Assembly: GCA_046349915.1 (NCBI GenBank)
Contig: JAXMBL010000004.1
Coordinates: forward strand, 1,555,815 to 1,619,814
DNA length: 64,000 nucleotides
Direction of reading: 5' to 3'
Origin: CAIXSC01 sp046349915
GTDB taxonomy: Bacteria > Planctomycetota > Planctomycetia > Pirellulales > Pirellulaceae
The position numbers and the translations under genes were made by a program. The notes below the pieces were generated by a model. It was given only the letters and a program-made list of their open reading frames with translations, did not search any database and was not told where the DNA came from. This document shows, one piece after another, positions 42,862 to 50,834 of this stretch (the stretch's first letter is position 1; every line of letters starts with the position of its first letter).

Positions 42862-43983
42862 ATGGCGACTACAGGATTGAGGGGCGGGAATCGAGTGAAG
42901 GGGATCTCGGGGAAACAGGCGGCTCAGCCGGAGCCCTCGGCGGCGACGACTCGCGGCGCCTGCGATGCGTCCCGCAAGAAGGCGACGCGCGGTCGAGCAC
43001 GTTCGACCGCGAAGCACCAGATGGTGGCTCAGTCCACCGTCGGCAGCGAGCCGCGTCGAGACGCATTGGATCTGGCAGCTCAGGCTCGAGCGCGAGTTTG
43101 GATGCAGCGCGAGATCGCCTTCATCGACAATCCGACATTCCGTACTCGCGACGCGGAGTCGCTGGAGTCGGTGCTGGAGTACGTGTGCTCGTTGGATCAG
43201 AAGGCGATGCAGGGCGAGTTGCCGGAGAAGTTGCCGGCTCACCTGCGGCGGCTTTGCGAAGTACCGCTGTTGAGCGTCGAGGAAGAGCGGCAGTTGTTCC
43301 GCCGCATGAATTATCTGAAATACCGAGCGAACCTGTTGCGAGTGCGGTTGCGCGAGGATTCGGTTCGACGCGAAGACCTGGATGCGATCGAGTCGTTGCT
43401 GCAGGCAGCGGACCATCTGCGAAATCGGATTGTCAGGGCCAATATGCGGCTGGTGATGTCGATTGTGAAGCACTACATCACCGATTCGATGGCCTTCGAT
43501 GATCTTTTGAGCGAGGGAGCGACAGCGCTGCTGCGGGCGACGGAAAAGTTCGATTTCAGTCGAGGTTTCCGCTTCAGCACCTATGTAACCAAGGTAGTGC
43601 GACGCGAGGTCTTCCGCTTGGTTATGGCGGCCAAGAGGCAGGGGGATCGGTTCGCGACGGGCACCTGGGAGTTTCTGGGCGAGCAGTCGCGAGAGATCGG
43701 GGACGAAGTCGATAACGAGGTCGATTTGGCGGCGATGCGAGGCGATTTACGCGAGTTTTTCGCTCGACTGGACCCTCGCGAACAAATGGTGCTGAACGCT
43801 CGCTTCGGCATGGATGGCGCCGATCACGCCCCGAGCTTGAATGAGTTGGGGCAACGGATGGGGGTGTCCAAGGAGCGAGTTCGTCAGTTAGAGATGCGTG
43901 CCTTGAAGAAGCTCAGCAAGCATTTCGAAACTCGTCGAGCGGAACGTCGCGAAATGGCCCTGACGGCTGCTTCGTCGTTGTGA
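42862..43983 (+). CDS. Sigma-70-family RNA polymerase sigma factor
   Basis: 373 residues from ATG 42862, with GGGGAG ten bases upstream; in-frame ATG codons at 42799 and 42826 are alternatives. A disordered N-terminus of about 65 residues is followed by a region-1.2/2.1-like helix (PLLSVEEERQLFRRMNYLKY), region 2 (NMRLVMSIVKHYITDSMAFD, FDFSRGFRFSTYVTKVVRRE) and region 4 (LDPREQMVLNARFGM, LGQRMGVSKERVRQLEMRAL). Only about 50 residues separate regions 2 and 4, so a normal region 3 seems absent. The two Trp used in promoter melting by housekeeping factors are replaced (T-K-V-V). It is therefore an alternative factor with changed promoter preference. Confidence 0.88.
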   Translation: MATTGLRGGNRVKGISGKQAAQPEPSAATTRGACDASRKKATRGRARSTAKHQMVAQSTVGSEPRRDALDLAAQARARVWMQREIAFIDNPTFRTRDAESLESVLEYVCSLDQKAMQGELPEKLPAHLRRLCEVPLLSVEEERQLFRRMNYLKYRANLLRVRLREDSVRREDLDAIESLLQAADHLRNRIVRANMRLVMSIVKHYITDSMAFDDLLSEGATALLRATEKFDFSRGFRFSTYVTKVVRREVFRLVMAAKRQGDRFATGTWEFLGEQSREIGDEVDNEVDLAAMRGDLREFFARLDPREQMVLNARFGMDGADHAPSLNELGQRMGVSKERVRQLEMRALKKLSKHFETRRAERREMALTAASSL

Positions 43984-44085
43984 TCGCTAAGAACGCTCCA
44001 TCTTCTGGGAGGATGAAGTCGGACGCCAGTCTCGTCGATCTCTACCGAGAATCAACATAGGATTCGGGCGGGGAGGAACGGACTG

Positions 44086-44463
44086 GTGGAAACATTGAGC
44101 GTCGTACTGCCGGTGCATAACGTCGAAGCGACGTTGGCGCGCCAAGTGCGCGATCTGCTCGAACTGTTGGACGACTGGAACTCGCGTTTCGAAATTCTAG
44201 TGGTTGACGACGGCTCAACGGATCGCACGCCTGAATGCGCGGCCGATTTAGCCGCAGAATTCCCGCAATTGCGGTGGGTGCGGAGCGGCCGTCGCCAAGG
44301 AAAATACTCGGCGATCCGGCGAGGGCTAGGGCTGACGACAGGGCAGGTCGTCGTGGTGCACGATGCGGAATCGCCCGCGTGCGGCTTTCCCAAGTCGCTA
44401 TTGCATGCAGCCAAGCAACAAGACGTGCGACCGACTTCCAGGCCGTCGGTTGGCGCCGAGTAA
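44086..44463 (+). CDS. Short glycosyltransferase family 2-like protein (probably truncated)
   Basis: 125 residues from GTG 44086, preceded by GGGAGG. The first 100 residues look like the nucleotide-sugar-binding half of a GT-A domain: LSVVLPVHNVEATLARQVRD, FEILVVDDGSTDRTPECAAD, then GQVVVVHDAESPA in place of the usual DxD. The acceptor half that family 2 enzymes carry (another 100 or more residues) is missing. The last codons run through a degenerate CGACGGACT palindrome (44428-44448), so a repeat insertion may have cut the gene. It may be non-functional. Confidence 0.6.
   Translation: METLSVVLPVHNVEATLARQVRDLLELLDDWNSRFEILVVDDGSTDRTPECAADLAAEFPQLRWVRSGRRQGKYSAIRRGLGLTTGQVVVVHDAESPACGFPKSLLHAAKQQDVRPTSRPSVGAE
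44428..44448. repeat. Degenerate CGACGGACT palindrome inside the GT2-like gene
   Basis: CGACCGACTTCCAGGCCGTCG has two changes from the consensus. It is the only copy found within a coding frame away from its stop. Confidence 0.6.
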
Positions 44464-44494
44464 GGCAGAATTTCTGCGTTCGGTGCACTAGCGC

Positions 44495-45010
44495 CTATTC
44501 GCTAGCCAATCCATGTCGCCCGAGGAAGTTACGCGAGACGGTTTCCAGCTTTCTGGGGGTCGCGACGACATTGGGACTGACTGCCACCAGGGTTTCGAAC
44601 AGTCCACGCTGGACGACCATGTTGTCTTGGTTCATTAGCTGGCGATTCCACACGACATGCCCGCGTCGACGTCCTTCGAGTCGCAGGTCTTGGATCGAGT
44701 TAATGACTCGCAGCGTATCGCCGACGAAGATCGGCTTCAGGAATTCCCAATCGTGAATGCCGAGAAAGGCGACGGTGTGAACGAGTGGGTAGTGGCTGGC
44801 CAGTCCCGCGACCCAGGTGACCCCCAACAAGCCGTGTGCGATCGGCCGTCGGAAGGGGGTTTGCTTGGCTTGTTCGTGATCGACGTGCAGCGGGTCGAAA
44901 TCGCCCGTCGTGCAGGCAAATTGCACGATATCGGTCTCGGTAACCGTGCGACCGCGGGTTTCCCACTGGTTACCGACGGCAAGTTGGTCGAAATAGAGTG
45001 GAACTGACAT
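44495..45010 (-). CDS. MaoC-like (R)-specific hydratase/dehydratase
   Basis: 171 residues from ATG (complement of 45008-45010); an in-frame start 15 codons earlier is less likely. The hot-dog fold signature is clear: GDFDPLHVDHEQAKQTPFRR near 38-57, IAHGLLGVTWVAGLASH and IFVGDTLRVINSIQDL. The D and H of the hydratase motif are present, with D where Asn often stands. Such enzymes hydrate enoyl-CoA or similar thioesters in fatty acid or polyketide-like pathways. It is convergent with the GT2-like piece; the two genes end 31 bases apart. The substrate cannot be told from the sequence. Confidence 0.85.
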   Translation of the reverse strand: MSVPLYFDQLAVGNQWETRGRTVTETDIVQFACTTGDFDPLHVDHEQAKQTPFRRPIAHGLLGVTWVAGLASHYPLVHTVAFLGIHDWEFLKPIFVGDTLRVINSIQDLRLEGRRRGHVVWNRQLMNQDNMVVQRGLFETLVAVSPNVVATPRKLETVSRNFLGRHGLASE

Positions 45011-45285
45011 CGAAGCCTCTTGGGGCGTTCGGGCTGGGAAGCAAGTGTTCGTCAAGGCGGTGGTCGAAGGGGGGGCCGCCTGGAGCGAGAGTGCTAACTT
45101 ACGTTGGGAAGAGGTTCCCGCCTAGACTGAAATTCCACGTTTTTGCTCACCAATTTGCTTCTAGGCGACGATTGACAATCGACTTTTCCGCAAGCGAAGA
45201 TGGGGCAGAAGATTCACACTTGCCGAGTTAGGTCGAGCGGGCGAGTGGAGATGACTTTTCTTTCGACCTACGGCTAGGTGATCTC

Positions 45286-47019
45286 ATGGCGCGTACTCGT
45301 GACTTCGCGGAGATTTTGCTGCGAGAAGGCAAGATCAGTGCTTCCCAGCTTCAAGAAGCTCGCCAGATTTCCCAGTCGGGAGGTTTGAAGTTGCAGGAGG
45401 TCATCCCCAAGCAGGGATACGCCTCGGCCGAAGACGTGATGCAAGCCATCGCTCAAGTCTACGGTTTTCCGTACGTCGATCTGTCCGAAGTCTCGATTCC
45501 CGATTCGGTCATTGAATTGGTGCCCGAATCCGTGGCTCGTGAAAACACGATCTTGCCGATCTCCGAGGAGGACGGCGTCCTGAAGGTCGCCATGTGCGAC
45601 CCGTCCGATTTTGACACGGTCGAGAAGTTGCGGTTCATCTTGAATCGTAAGGTCGAAATCGCACTCGCCCCTAAACCTACCATTTCCGAGTCGATTAACC
45701 GCTTCTACGGTCAGGTGGAGGGTGAATCGTCCGACTCGGTGCTGCAAGAGTTCACCGATACGGCGGTCGACTTTACCGAAACTCAACAGGATGCGGCAGT
45801 TGCGGCCGGATCGAACGAGGCGGTTGACGAAAACAGTGCGCCGATCGTGCGCTTGGTCCAAATGATGATTGCCGAAGCCGTCCAGTTGCGAGCTTCGGAT
45901 ATTCATGTGGAGCCGTTTGAGGATCGCGTGCGGATTCGGTACCGCATCGACGGCGTGTTGGTCGAACGCGACTGTCCCCCCCGCCGGTTGCTCGGGGCTA
46001 TTGTCTCCCGCATCAAGATTTTGTCGAAGATCGACATCGCCGAGCGGCGACGACCTCAGGACGGTCGAATTAAGGTGACGGTCGGCGAGAAGGATCTCGA
46101 TCTGCGGGTGAGCATCATTCCGACCAACCACGGTCAGTCGGTCGTTATGCGGTTGTTGGACAAGGACAACATCAAGATTGGCGTCCGGCAGCTCGGTTTG
46201 GCTGAACGCGATTACTTGAACTTCAACAGCCTGATCAAGCGACCGAACGGGATCGTGCTGGTGACCGGCCCGACCGGGTCGGGCAAGACCACCACCCTGT
46301 ACGCCGCTCTCAACGCACTCAATCGCCCCGACCGCAAGATCATCACCGCCGAAGACCCGGTGGAATACTACTTGCCAGGCATCAATCAGGTGGAAGTGAA
46401 GCACAACATCGGGCTCGATTTCTCCCGCATCATTCGCGCCATGTTGCGTCAGGCGCCCAATATCATCCTGGTCGGGGAAATGCGCGACACCGAAACCGCT
46501 CAGATGGGAATTCAAGCATCTCTGACAGGACACTTGGTATTCAGTACACTACATACGAACGATGCGCCCAGCGCTGTTACACGCATGGTCGACATGGGCG
46601 TACCCAGCTATCTGGTGGCGAGCAGCGTGATTGCCATCATGGCTCAACGCTTGGTACGCGTGAATTGCGGGCGCTGTAAACAGCCCTGGACGCCGCCGGA
46701 AAGCGTGCTGGCGGACGCGGGAATTCCGCTCGAAATCGCGGCGAAGGCGACATTCTTGCGAGGCAAGGGATGTAACCACTGTGGCAAGAAGGGCTTCCGT
46801 GGACGACTCGGCATTTACGAGCTGTTGCTGGTGACCTCGAAGATCCGCGAGTTGATCTTCAAGAATGCGTCGTCGACGGATATTCGTAAAGTCGCAATGA
46901 CACAAGGGATGCGCACGTTGTTTCTAGATGGACTTGACAAAGTCATGAAGGGTATCACGACCTTCGACGAAGTCTATCGCGTGGCGAAGAAGTCCGAGCA
47001 GGATGTCGTCACCGTCTAG
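45286..47019 (+). CDS. PilB/GspE-type assembly ATPase (first copy)
   Basis: 577 residues. The N-terminal domain (FAEILLREGKISASQLQEAR, about 7-26) is of the T2SSE_N type. The ATPase core shows ASDIHVEPFEDRVRIRYRID near 203-222, Walker A GPTGSGKTTT near 328, Asp box ITAEDPVEY, Walker B IILVGEMRDTETA and His box STLHTNDAPS. A zinc-binding tetracysteine (CGRC ... CNHC) follows near 461-502. These enzymes power assembly of type IV pili or type II secretion pseudopili at the inner membrane. It heads the pilus/secretion locus; about 390 bases separate it from pilT, so it may have its own promoter. Confidence 0.93.
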   Translation: MARTRDFAEILLREGKISASQLQEARQISQSGGLKLQEVIPKQGYASAEDVMQAIAQVYGFPYVDLSEVSIPDSVIELVPESVARENTILPISEEDGVLKVAMCDPSDFDTVEKLRFILNRKVEIALAPKPTISESINRFYGQVEGESSDSVLQEFTDTAVDFTETQQDAAVAAGSNEAVDENSAPIVRLVQMMIAEAVQLRASDIHVEPFEDRVRIRYRIDGVLVERDCPPRRLLGAIVSRIKILSKIDIAERRRPQDGRIKVTVGEKDLDLRVSIIPTNHGQSVVMRLLDKDNIKIGVRQLGLAERDYLNFNSLIKRPNGIVLVTGPTGSGKTTTLYAALNALNRPDRKIITAEDPVEYYLPGINQVEVKHNIGLDFSRIIRAMLRQAPNIILVGEMRDTETAQMGIQASLTGHLVFSTLHTNDAPSAVTRMVDMGVPSYLVASSVIAIMAQRLVRVNCGRCKQPWTPPESVLADAGIPLEIAAKATFLRGKGCNHCGKKGFRGRLGIYELLLVTSKIRELIFKNASSTDIRKVAMTQGMRTLFLDGLDKVMKGITTFDEVYRVAKKSEQDVVTV

Positions 47020-47409
47020 ACGCCGGGAGAAAATTCCTGAATTAAGTGGTGCAGTGGCAACAGGTTGAGTATGCTGGCAGTAGCTTATTGAGTGAGCAAG
47101 AGTCGAGGGGTGAAATCGATCTCGACTTGAGCCGTGCGGACTTGAGTAGAAAGCGAACGAGGGACGGCTGGGGAAAGTGTAAACTAGGGGCAGTGTCGCA
47201 GCGGTGAAGTTGGCGGAGGTCAGCCGAACGGCTCGACGCCGTGGGTGTGTTGCGGAGGGTTGTCGAGTGGGGCGAATACGGCCGCCAACTCGGTTCAGTG
47301 GTGTCTTTTACTTTTCTACGATCGTCGGCATGCGAATAATCTGTCGCTCGGGGGACGGATGGCGCAACAGACGTTTCGTCATCCTGGGGTGTGAGAGGGA
47401 AAGCGGATC
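47020..47409. other. Intergenic region between the first PilB-like gene and pilT
   Basis: 390 bases with no credible gene. A TAAACT at 47180-47185 could be a -10 box but lacks a -35 partner. No palindrome of the dispersed families and no T-tract hairpin was found. Confidence 0.55.
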
Positions 47410-48546
47410 ATGGCACAGATCCTGATCGACAAATTGCTCCAAGCCTGCGTAAAGCAGGGGGCCAGCGATATTCATATCGTGGTGGGCCAGCCGCCCGTGT
47501 TTCGGCTGCACGGCCGCATGCGCAAGTTGGAGACGAAGGTCCTTGAGCCGGAGGATACGGTGGCGCTGATGAAGAGCATCACGCCGAACCGTTGCCAGGA
47601 AGAGCTTCAACAATCGGGTAGTGCGGACTTTGGTTTCGCATTCGGCGATCAAGCTCGCTTCCGCGTGTCGGTCTTCAAGCAACGCGGCTTTATCTCGATG
47701 GTGCTGCGGCAGATTCCCAATAACATGCTCACCCCCGAGCAGTTGGGATTGCCGGACGTCTGCACCAAGATGGTGATGCGACCCCGCGGTCTGTTCTTGG
47801 TGACGGGACCAACCGGATCGGGCAAGAGCACGACGTTGGCGAGTTTGGTGAATTACATCAACGAGAGCGTCGACCATCACATCATCACGATCGAAGACCC
47901 GATCGAGTTTTATCACTATCACAAGAAGTCGACGATCAATCAGCGCGAGGTGGGCGTCGACGTGCCCAGCTTCTCGGAAGCCATTCGTCGAGCGTTGCGG
48001 CAAGACCCGGACGTGATCCTGGTCGGCGAAATGCGAGACTTGGCGACGATCGAGGCGGCGATCACCGCGGCTGAAACAGGGCACGTGGTGTTCGGTACTC
48101 TGCACACCAACAGTGCTCAGGGTACGGTCAACCGTGTCATCGATGCATTCCCGGGAAATCTCCAAGATCAAATTCGCACCCAGCTCGCCAGCTCGCTGAT
48201 CGGCGTCGTTGCTCAGACGCTGCTGCCGAAGATTGGCGGAGGTCGCTGTGCGGCATACGAAATCCTGGTGGTGACGCCCGGTATCGCCAACTTGATTCGT
48301 GAAAACAAGACGTTCCGTATTACGTCGGCGATTCAAACGGGCGCCAAGTTTGGTATGCAGCTCATGGACGATGCGCTGTTCAAACTGTGGCGAGACGAAA
48401 AATGTTCGGTCGAGGATGCGCTGTCGAAGGCGGCGAGTCCTGATGACTTAGCGAAGCGGATCCTTAACGCCAAGCAGGGAGTGTTCGAAATGCCGGGCCA
48501 GGGCGAAGGCGGGCACGGTGGAGGCCATGGTGGCGGGCATCATTAG
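47410..48546 (+). CDS. pilT: PilT-type twitching/retraction ATPase with His/Gly tail
   Basis: 378 residues. The PilT pattern is clear: GASDIHIVVGQPPVFRLHGR near 18-37, Walker A GPTGSGKSTT near 133, IITIEDPIEFYHYHKKS, and the PilT-type AIRRALRQDPDVILVGEMRD with a His box GTLHTNSAQGT. There is no tetracysteine, as expected for PilT. After KRILNAKQGVFEMPG the last residues are a run of Gly and His (GGHGGGHGGGHH) that is not part of the family and could bind metal. PilT drives pilus retraction, so its presence argues for a retractable filament rather than a pure secretion machine. Confidence 0.93.
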   Translation: MAQILIDKLLQACVKQGASDIHIVVGQPPVFRLHGRMRKLETKVLEPEDTVALMKSITPNRCQEELQQSGSADFGFAFGDQARFRVSVFKQRGFISMVLRQIPNNMLTPEQLGLPDVCTKMVMRPRGLFLVTGPTGSGKSTTLASLVNYINESVDHHIITIEDPIEFYHYHKKSTINQREVGVDVPSFSEAIRRALRQDPDVILVGEMRDLATIEAAITAAETGHVVFGTLHTNSAQGTVNRVIDAFPGNLQDQIRTQLASSLIGVVAQTLLPKIGGGRCAAYEILVVTPGIANLIRENKTFRITSAIQTGAKFGMQLMDDALFKLWRDEKCSVEDALSKAASPDDLAKRILNAKQGVFEMPGQGEGGHGGGHGGGHH

Positions 48547-49026
48547 CTCGTTGAGCTAGTCTTGTTCGCGCATCTTGGTTTGACATTTTTGGTTCGCCAT
48601 TTTCGGTTCGTCAGGCAGGTTTTCGGACAGTTTCTGTAGGCGTACTCATCAGCGGGATACGCGGGACTTATCAGCGGAACCCATCAGCGGGAAACGGGTT
48701 CACTGGCAAGCTCGCGGCGTGATTGACAAGTCCAGCAGGACTTGGTTGGTCGCGGCGTGGGCGATTGGCGGTGAAGCGTTACGCAAACGATTGCAATGCG
48801 GCATCTCGGTGCCGCAAAGCGGTGCGCGGTACGGTAGGACATCGGGTGCGTGTAAGCGACGCAAACGGACTATCAACCGTGGTCTGTGGATAGCTCTGCC
48901 TGTGGGAGCAGTGATGTCTTTGCGGAGATTTCTCCGCGGAGTTCGCTGAGCTCATTGGCGCCGTCCGCGACAGCGTATGCGTGTCGACCCGAGGTTTTGA
49001 TCACGATCGATAGCAATTGGTGCTCC
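48547..49026. other. Intergenic region between pilT and the second PilB-like gene
   Basis: 480 bases with no supported gene; the forward frame open from 48886 is better explained as a leader. ATCAGCGG occurs three times between 48648 and 48690 and could be an operator, though spacing is irregular. A TTGACA at 48580-48585 has no -10 partner. Confidence 0.5.
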
Positions 49027-50745
49027 ATGGCGATTCGACGGCTCGGACAAATCTTTGTTGACCTTGGGTACATCACCGACCAGCAGCTCACGCTGTTGCT
49101 GGAAGAGCAGTCGGCGCATCCCACCGAAAAGATCGGCAAGCTCGCCGAAGAGATGGGGCTGATCACGGACGAGCAGCTGACGCATGCGTTGGCCGAGCAG
49201 TTAGGGCTTCAGGTATTCAACCTGGGGGACTTTCAGGTGCCGCGCGAAGTGTTGCGCGAGATCAGCGACACGATGGCGCAGATGTACAAGGTGGTGCCGG
49301 TCAAGCTGGAAGACAACACGCTGACCGTGGCGACCAGCGAGCCGCAAAACCTGTCGACTCAAGACGAACTGCGGACCTTCCTGGGACGCGATATTCGGCT
49401 GGTCGTGGTCACTCAGCTCGACTTGAAAAAGGCGCAGGAACGCTACTACGCGACCGAAGGGGACACCGTCGAGAGCATCATCTCCGAGTTGGAAGGGGAT
49501 ATGGATCTCAAGCGGGCCGCGGAGAACATCAGTCTGGATGGCCCGATCGACTTGACCAGCATGGAGCAGTTGGCCGATAGCGCGCCGGTGCGCAAGCTGC
49601 TCAACATGGTGCTGCTCTACGCGATCAAGGACCATGCCAGCGACATCCATCTCGAGCCGTTCGAGGACGAGTTCCGGATTCGCATCAAGGCGGATGGCGT
49701 GTTGTACGAAATGGTGCCGCCGCCTCGTCACTTGGCCTTTGCCATTACGACTCGTATCAAGGTGATGGCGAACCTGGACATTGCCGAACGGCGGTTGCCG
49801 CAAGACGGTCGTATTGAACTCACGGTCGGTGGACACCCGGTCGATTTGCGGGTGAGCGTGTTGCCGACGTTGTTTGGCGAGAGCGTCGTTATGCGGGTGC
49901 TCGATCGCTCGGTCGTGTCGCTCGACTTGAAGAAAGTGGGCATGGACGCGGGGACGATCAAGACGTTCCGGGAAGTGATCCAGCGCCCGAACGGCATCGT
50001 GCTGGTGACGGGCCCCACGGGTTCGGGCAAGACGACGACGCTCTATTCGGCGCTCAGCGAATTGAACTCGGTCGAGGACAAGTTGATCACGACCGAGGAC
50101 CCGGTGGAGTACGACATTGATGGGATCGTGCAGATTCCGATCGACCACGACATCGGCGTGACGTTCGCGGCTTGCTTGCGTGCCATTTTGCGGCAAGATC
50201 CCGATACGATTCTGGTGGGCGAGATCCGCGACTTGGAGACGGCCGAGATCGCGATTCAGGCGTCGCTGACGGGGCACTTGGTGTTCAGCACGCTGCACAC
50301 GAACGACGCCCCCAGCACGATCACTCGCTTGAAAGACATGGGAGTGCCGACGTTCTTGATCACGGCGACCGTCGAAGCCATTTTGGCTCAACGCTTGGTG
50401 CGTCGCGTGTGCAGTCAATGCCGCGAGCCCACGACGGTGACGGAAGATCAATTGTGGGAGTTGGGGCTGACGCCGGACTATATCCAGGGCCGCAAGTTCT
50501 TCCGCGGTCGCGGCTGCGAAGTCTGCAACAACACGGGCTACAAGTCGCGCGTGGGGCTGTTTGAGTTGATGATTATGAACGACGAGTTGCGCGACATGGT
50601 GATGAACAATGTGTCGACCGACGACATGCGCAAGGCGGCTCAGCGATTCGGCATGGTGTCGCTGCGCGAGGCCGGTTTGAATTTCGTGCAGGAGGGGATC
50701 ACGACGCTGGACGAAGTGATCCGCGAAACGATTCTAGACGCTTAA
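49027..50745 (+). CDS. PilB/GspE-type assembly ATPase (second copy)
   Basis: 572 residues from ATG 49027, where the family-typical N-terminus begins (RRLGQIFVDLGYITDQQL). Core motifs: HASDIHLEPFEDEFRIRIKA near 205, Walker A GPTGSGKTTT near 329, TTEDPVEYDIDG, ILVGEIRDLETAEIAIQASL and STLHTNDAPSTITRL, then CSQC ... CEVC. It is clearly related to the first copy but divergent, notably in the N-terminal domain and the Asp box. It is followed after 89 bases by the gspF-like gene, so this copy is the more likely partner of the pseudopilins downstream, making it the GspE-like one. Confidence 0.92.
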   Translation: MAIRRLGQIFVDLGYITDQQLTLLLEEQSAHPTEKIGKLAEEMGLITDEQLTHALAEQLGLQVFNLGDFQVPREVLREISDTMAQMYKVVPVKLEDNTLTVATSEPQNLSTQDELRTFLGRDIRLVVVTQLDLKKAQERYYATEGDTVESIISELEGDMDLKRAAENISLDGPIDLTSMEQLADSAPVRKLLNMVLLYAIKDHASDIHLEPFEDEFRIRIKADGVLYEMVPPPRHLAFAITTRIKVMANLDIAERRLPQDGRIELTVGGHPVDLRVSVLPTLFGESVVMRVLDRSVVSLDLKKVGMDAGTIKTFREVIQRPNGIVLVTGPTGSGKTTTLYSALSELNSVEDKLITTEDPVEYDIDGIVQIPIDHDIGVTFAACLRAILRQDPDTILVGEIRDLETAEIAIQASLTGHLVFSTLHTNDAPSTITRLKDMGVPTFLITATVEAILAQRLVRRVCSQCREPTTVTEDQLWELGLTPDYIQGRKFFRGRGCEVCNNTGYKSRVGLFELMIMNDELRDMVMNNVSTDDMRKAAQRFGMVSLREAGLNFVQEGITTLDEVIRETILDA

Positions 50746-50834
50746 AACAAGTTGCTCGCGGCGATTGCCAGCCCGATGTACTGGCAGCGATTCGAGCGAC
50801 GTCGACAGACCAACGATAACAGAGGGTTGCCACG

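Noticed and set aside
48886..49026. 47-codon extension of the second PilB-like protein
   Set aside because: The family-typical N-terminus RRLGQIFVDLGYIT begins at ATG 49027; the extension is Ser/Ala-rich with no similarity.
49201..50451. 416-codon reverse-strand frame opposite the second PilB-like gene
   Set aside because: The forward frame has every GspE motif; the reverse product is His/Arg/Asp-rich without family signatures. The same holds for 45274-46533 and 47308-48336.
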